A DNA stretch of 5,627 nucleotides from JASFQI01 sp050115555 (GTDB lineage Bacteria; Desulfobacterota; DSM-4660; Desulfatiglandales; HGW-15): assembly GCA_050115555.1 (NCBI GenBank), contig JASFQI010000331.1, forward strand, positions 1-5,627, in the 5' to 3' direction. Position numbers and translations under genes: made by a program. Positions 5,619-5,627 of the stretch are shown piece after piece (position 1 is the stretch's first letter; each line of letters starts with the position of its first letter). The notes under the pieces are model-generated. The model was given only the letters and a program-made list of their open reading frames with translations. It made no database searches and was not told the DNA's origin.

Positions 5619-5627
5619 GAGGGATAG

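Larger units (their letters stand above)
5270..5627. other. Upstream region of the chemoreceptor gene
   Basis: These 358 bases hold the ribosome site, a sigma-54 type promoter candidate and an edge hairpin, listed separately. Open frames of 67-103 codons on both strands overlap each other, have no ribosome sites and resemble nothing I recognise, so I do not call a gene. A weak 5-bp inverted pair, GATTC (5463-5467) and GAATC (5484-5488), lies 85-127 bases upstream of the promoter candidate, where an enhancer-binding protein could sit, but it is too short to assign. Confidence 0.55.

Noticed and set aside
5315..5620. Open frame of 101 codons on the plus strand upstream of the chemoreceptor
   Set aside because: No ribosome site or known family, and it runs through the promoter candidate and the edge hairpin.

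Overview
The window reads as a piece of a moderately GC-rich, motile, Gram-negative bacterial chromosome. A deltaproteobacterium (Desulfobacterota, perhaps a syntroph or sulfate reducer) is my best guess. It rests on the style of the chemoreceptor (a Ser/Ala-rich signalling helix and a C-terminal tail ending in an acidic stretch plus Phe), on candidate sigma-28 and sigma-54 promoters, and on a coenzyme-B12 methylmalonyl-CoA mutase fragment. The lineage is an inference; no marker gene is present.

Layout, left to right. (1) Bases 2-331, plus strand: the 3' end of a cobalamin-binding methylmalonyl-CoA mutase domain, cut by the window edge. (2) A 114-base gap with a plausible sigma-28 (FliA-type) promoter at 367-393. 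(3) Bases 446-1597, plus strand: a response regulator with a CheY-like receiver followed by seven gapless 34-residue TPR units and no DNA-binding domain. (4) Bases 1620-2879, plus strand, only 22 bases later: a soluble GAF-domain histidine kinase. Items 3 and 4 look like a two-gene operon and a probable cognate pair. (5) A region of about 440 bases without a convincing gene (2880-3316), holding a few small inverted repeats. (6) A strong intrinsic terminator (3317-3351) for the minus-strand gene. (7) Bases 3365-5269, minus strand: a transmembrane methyl-accepting chemotaxis protein with a large helical periplasmic sensor, two textbook methylation sites and a C-terminal pentapeptide of the CheR-tether type. 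(8) Its leader (5270-5627), with a strong Shine-Dalgarno sequence, a good sigma-54 type -24/-12 promoter candidate, and a 17-bp near-perfect hairpin at the right edge that is probably the terminator of a neighbouring gene.

How the parts may work together: the kinase would sense a cytoplasmic signal through GAF and phosphorylate the receiver, and the TPR scaffold would then bind or release a partner protein, so the output is protein-protein rather than transcriptional. The convergent chemoreceptor and the flagellar-type promoters suggest a motility or behaviour setting, but no cheA, cheW, cheR or flagellar gene lies in the window. I see no mobile element, CRISPR array, RNA gene or clearly new multi-gene system. 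The most unusual items are the receiver-TPR regulator with its promoter, and the chemoreceptor's apparently compressed HAMP segment.
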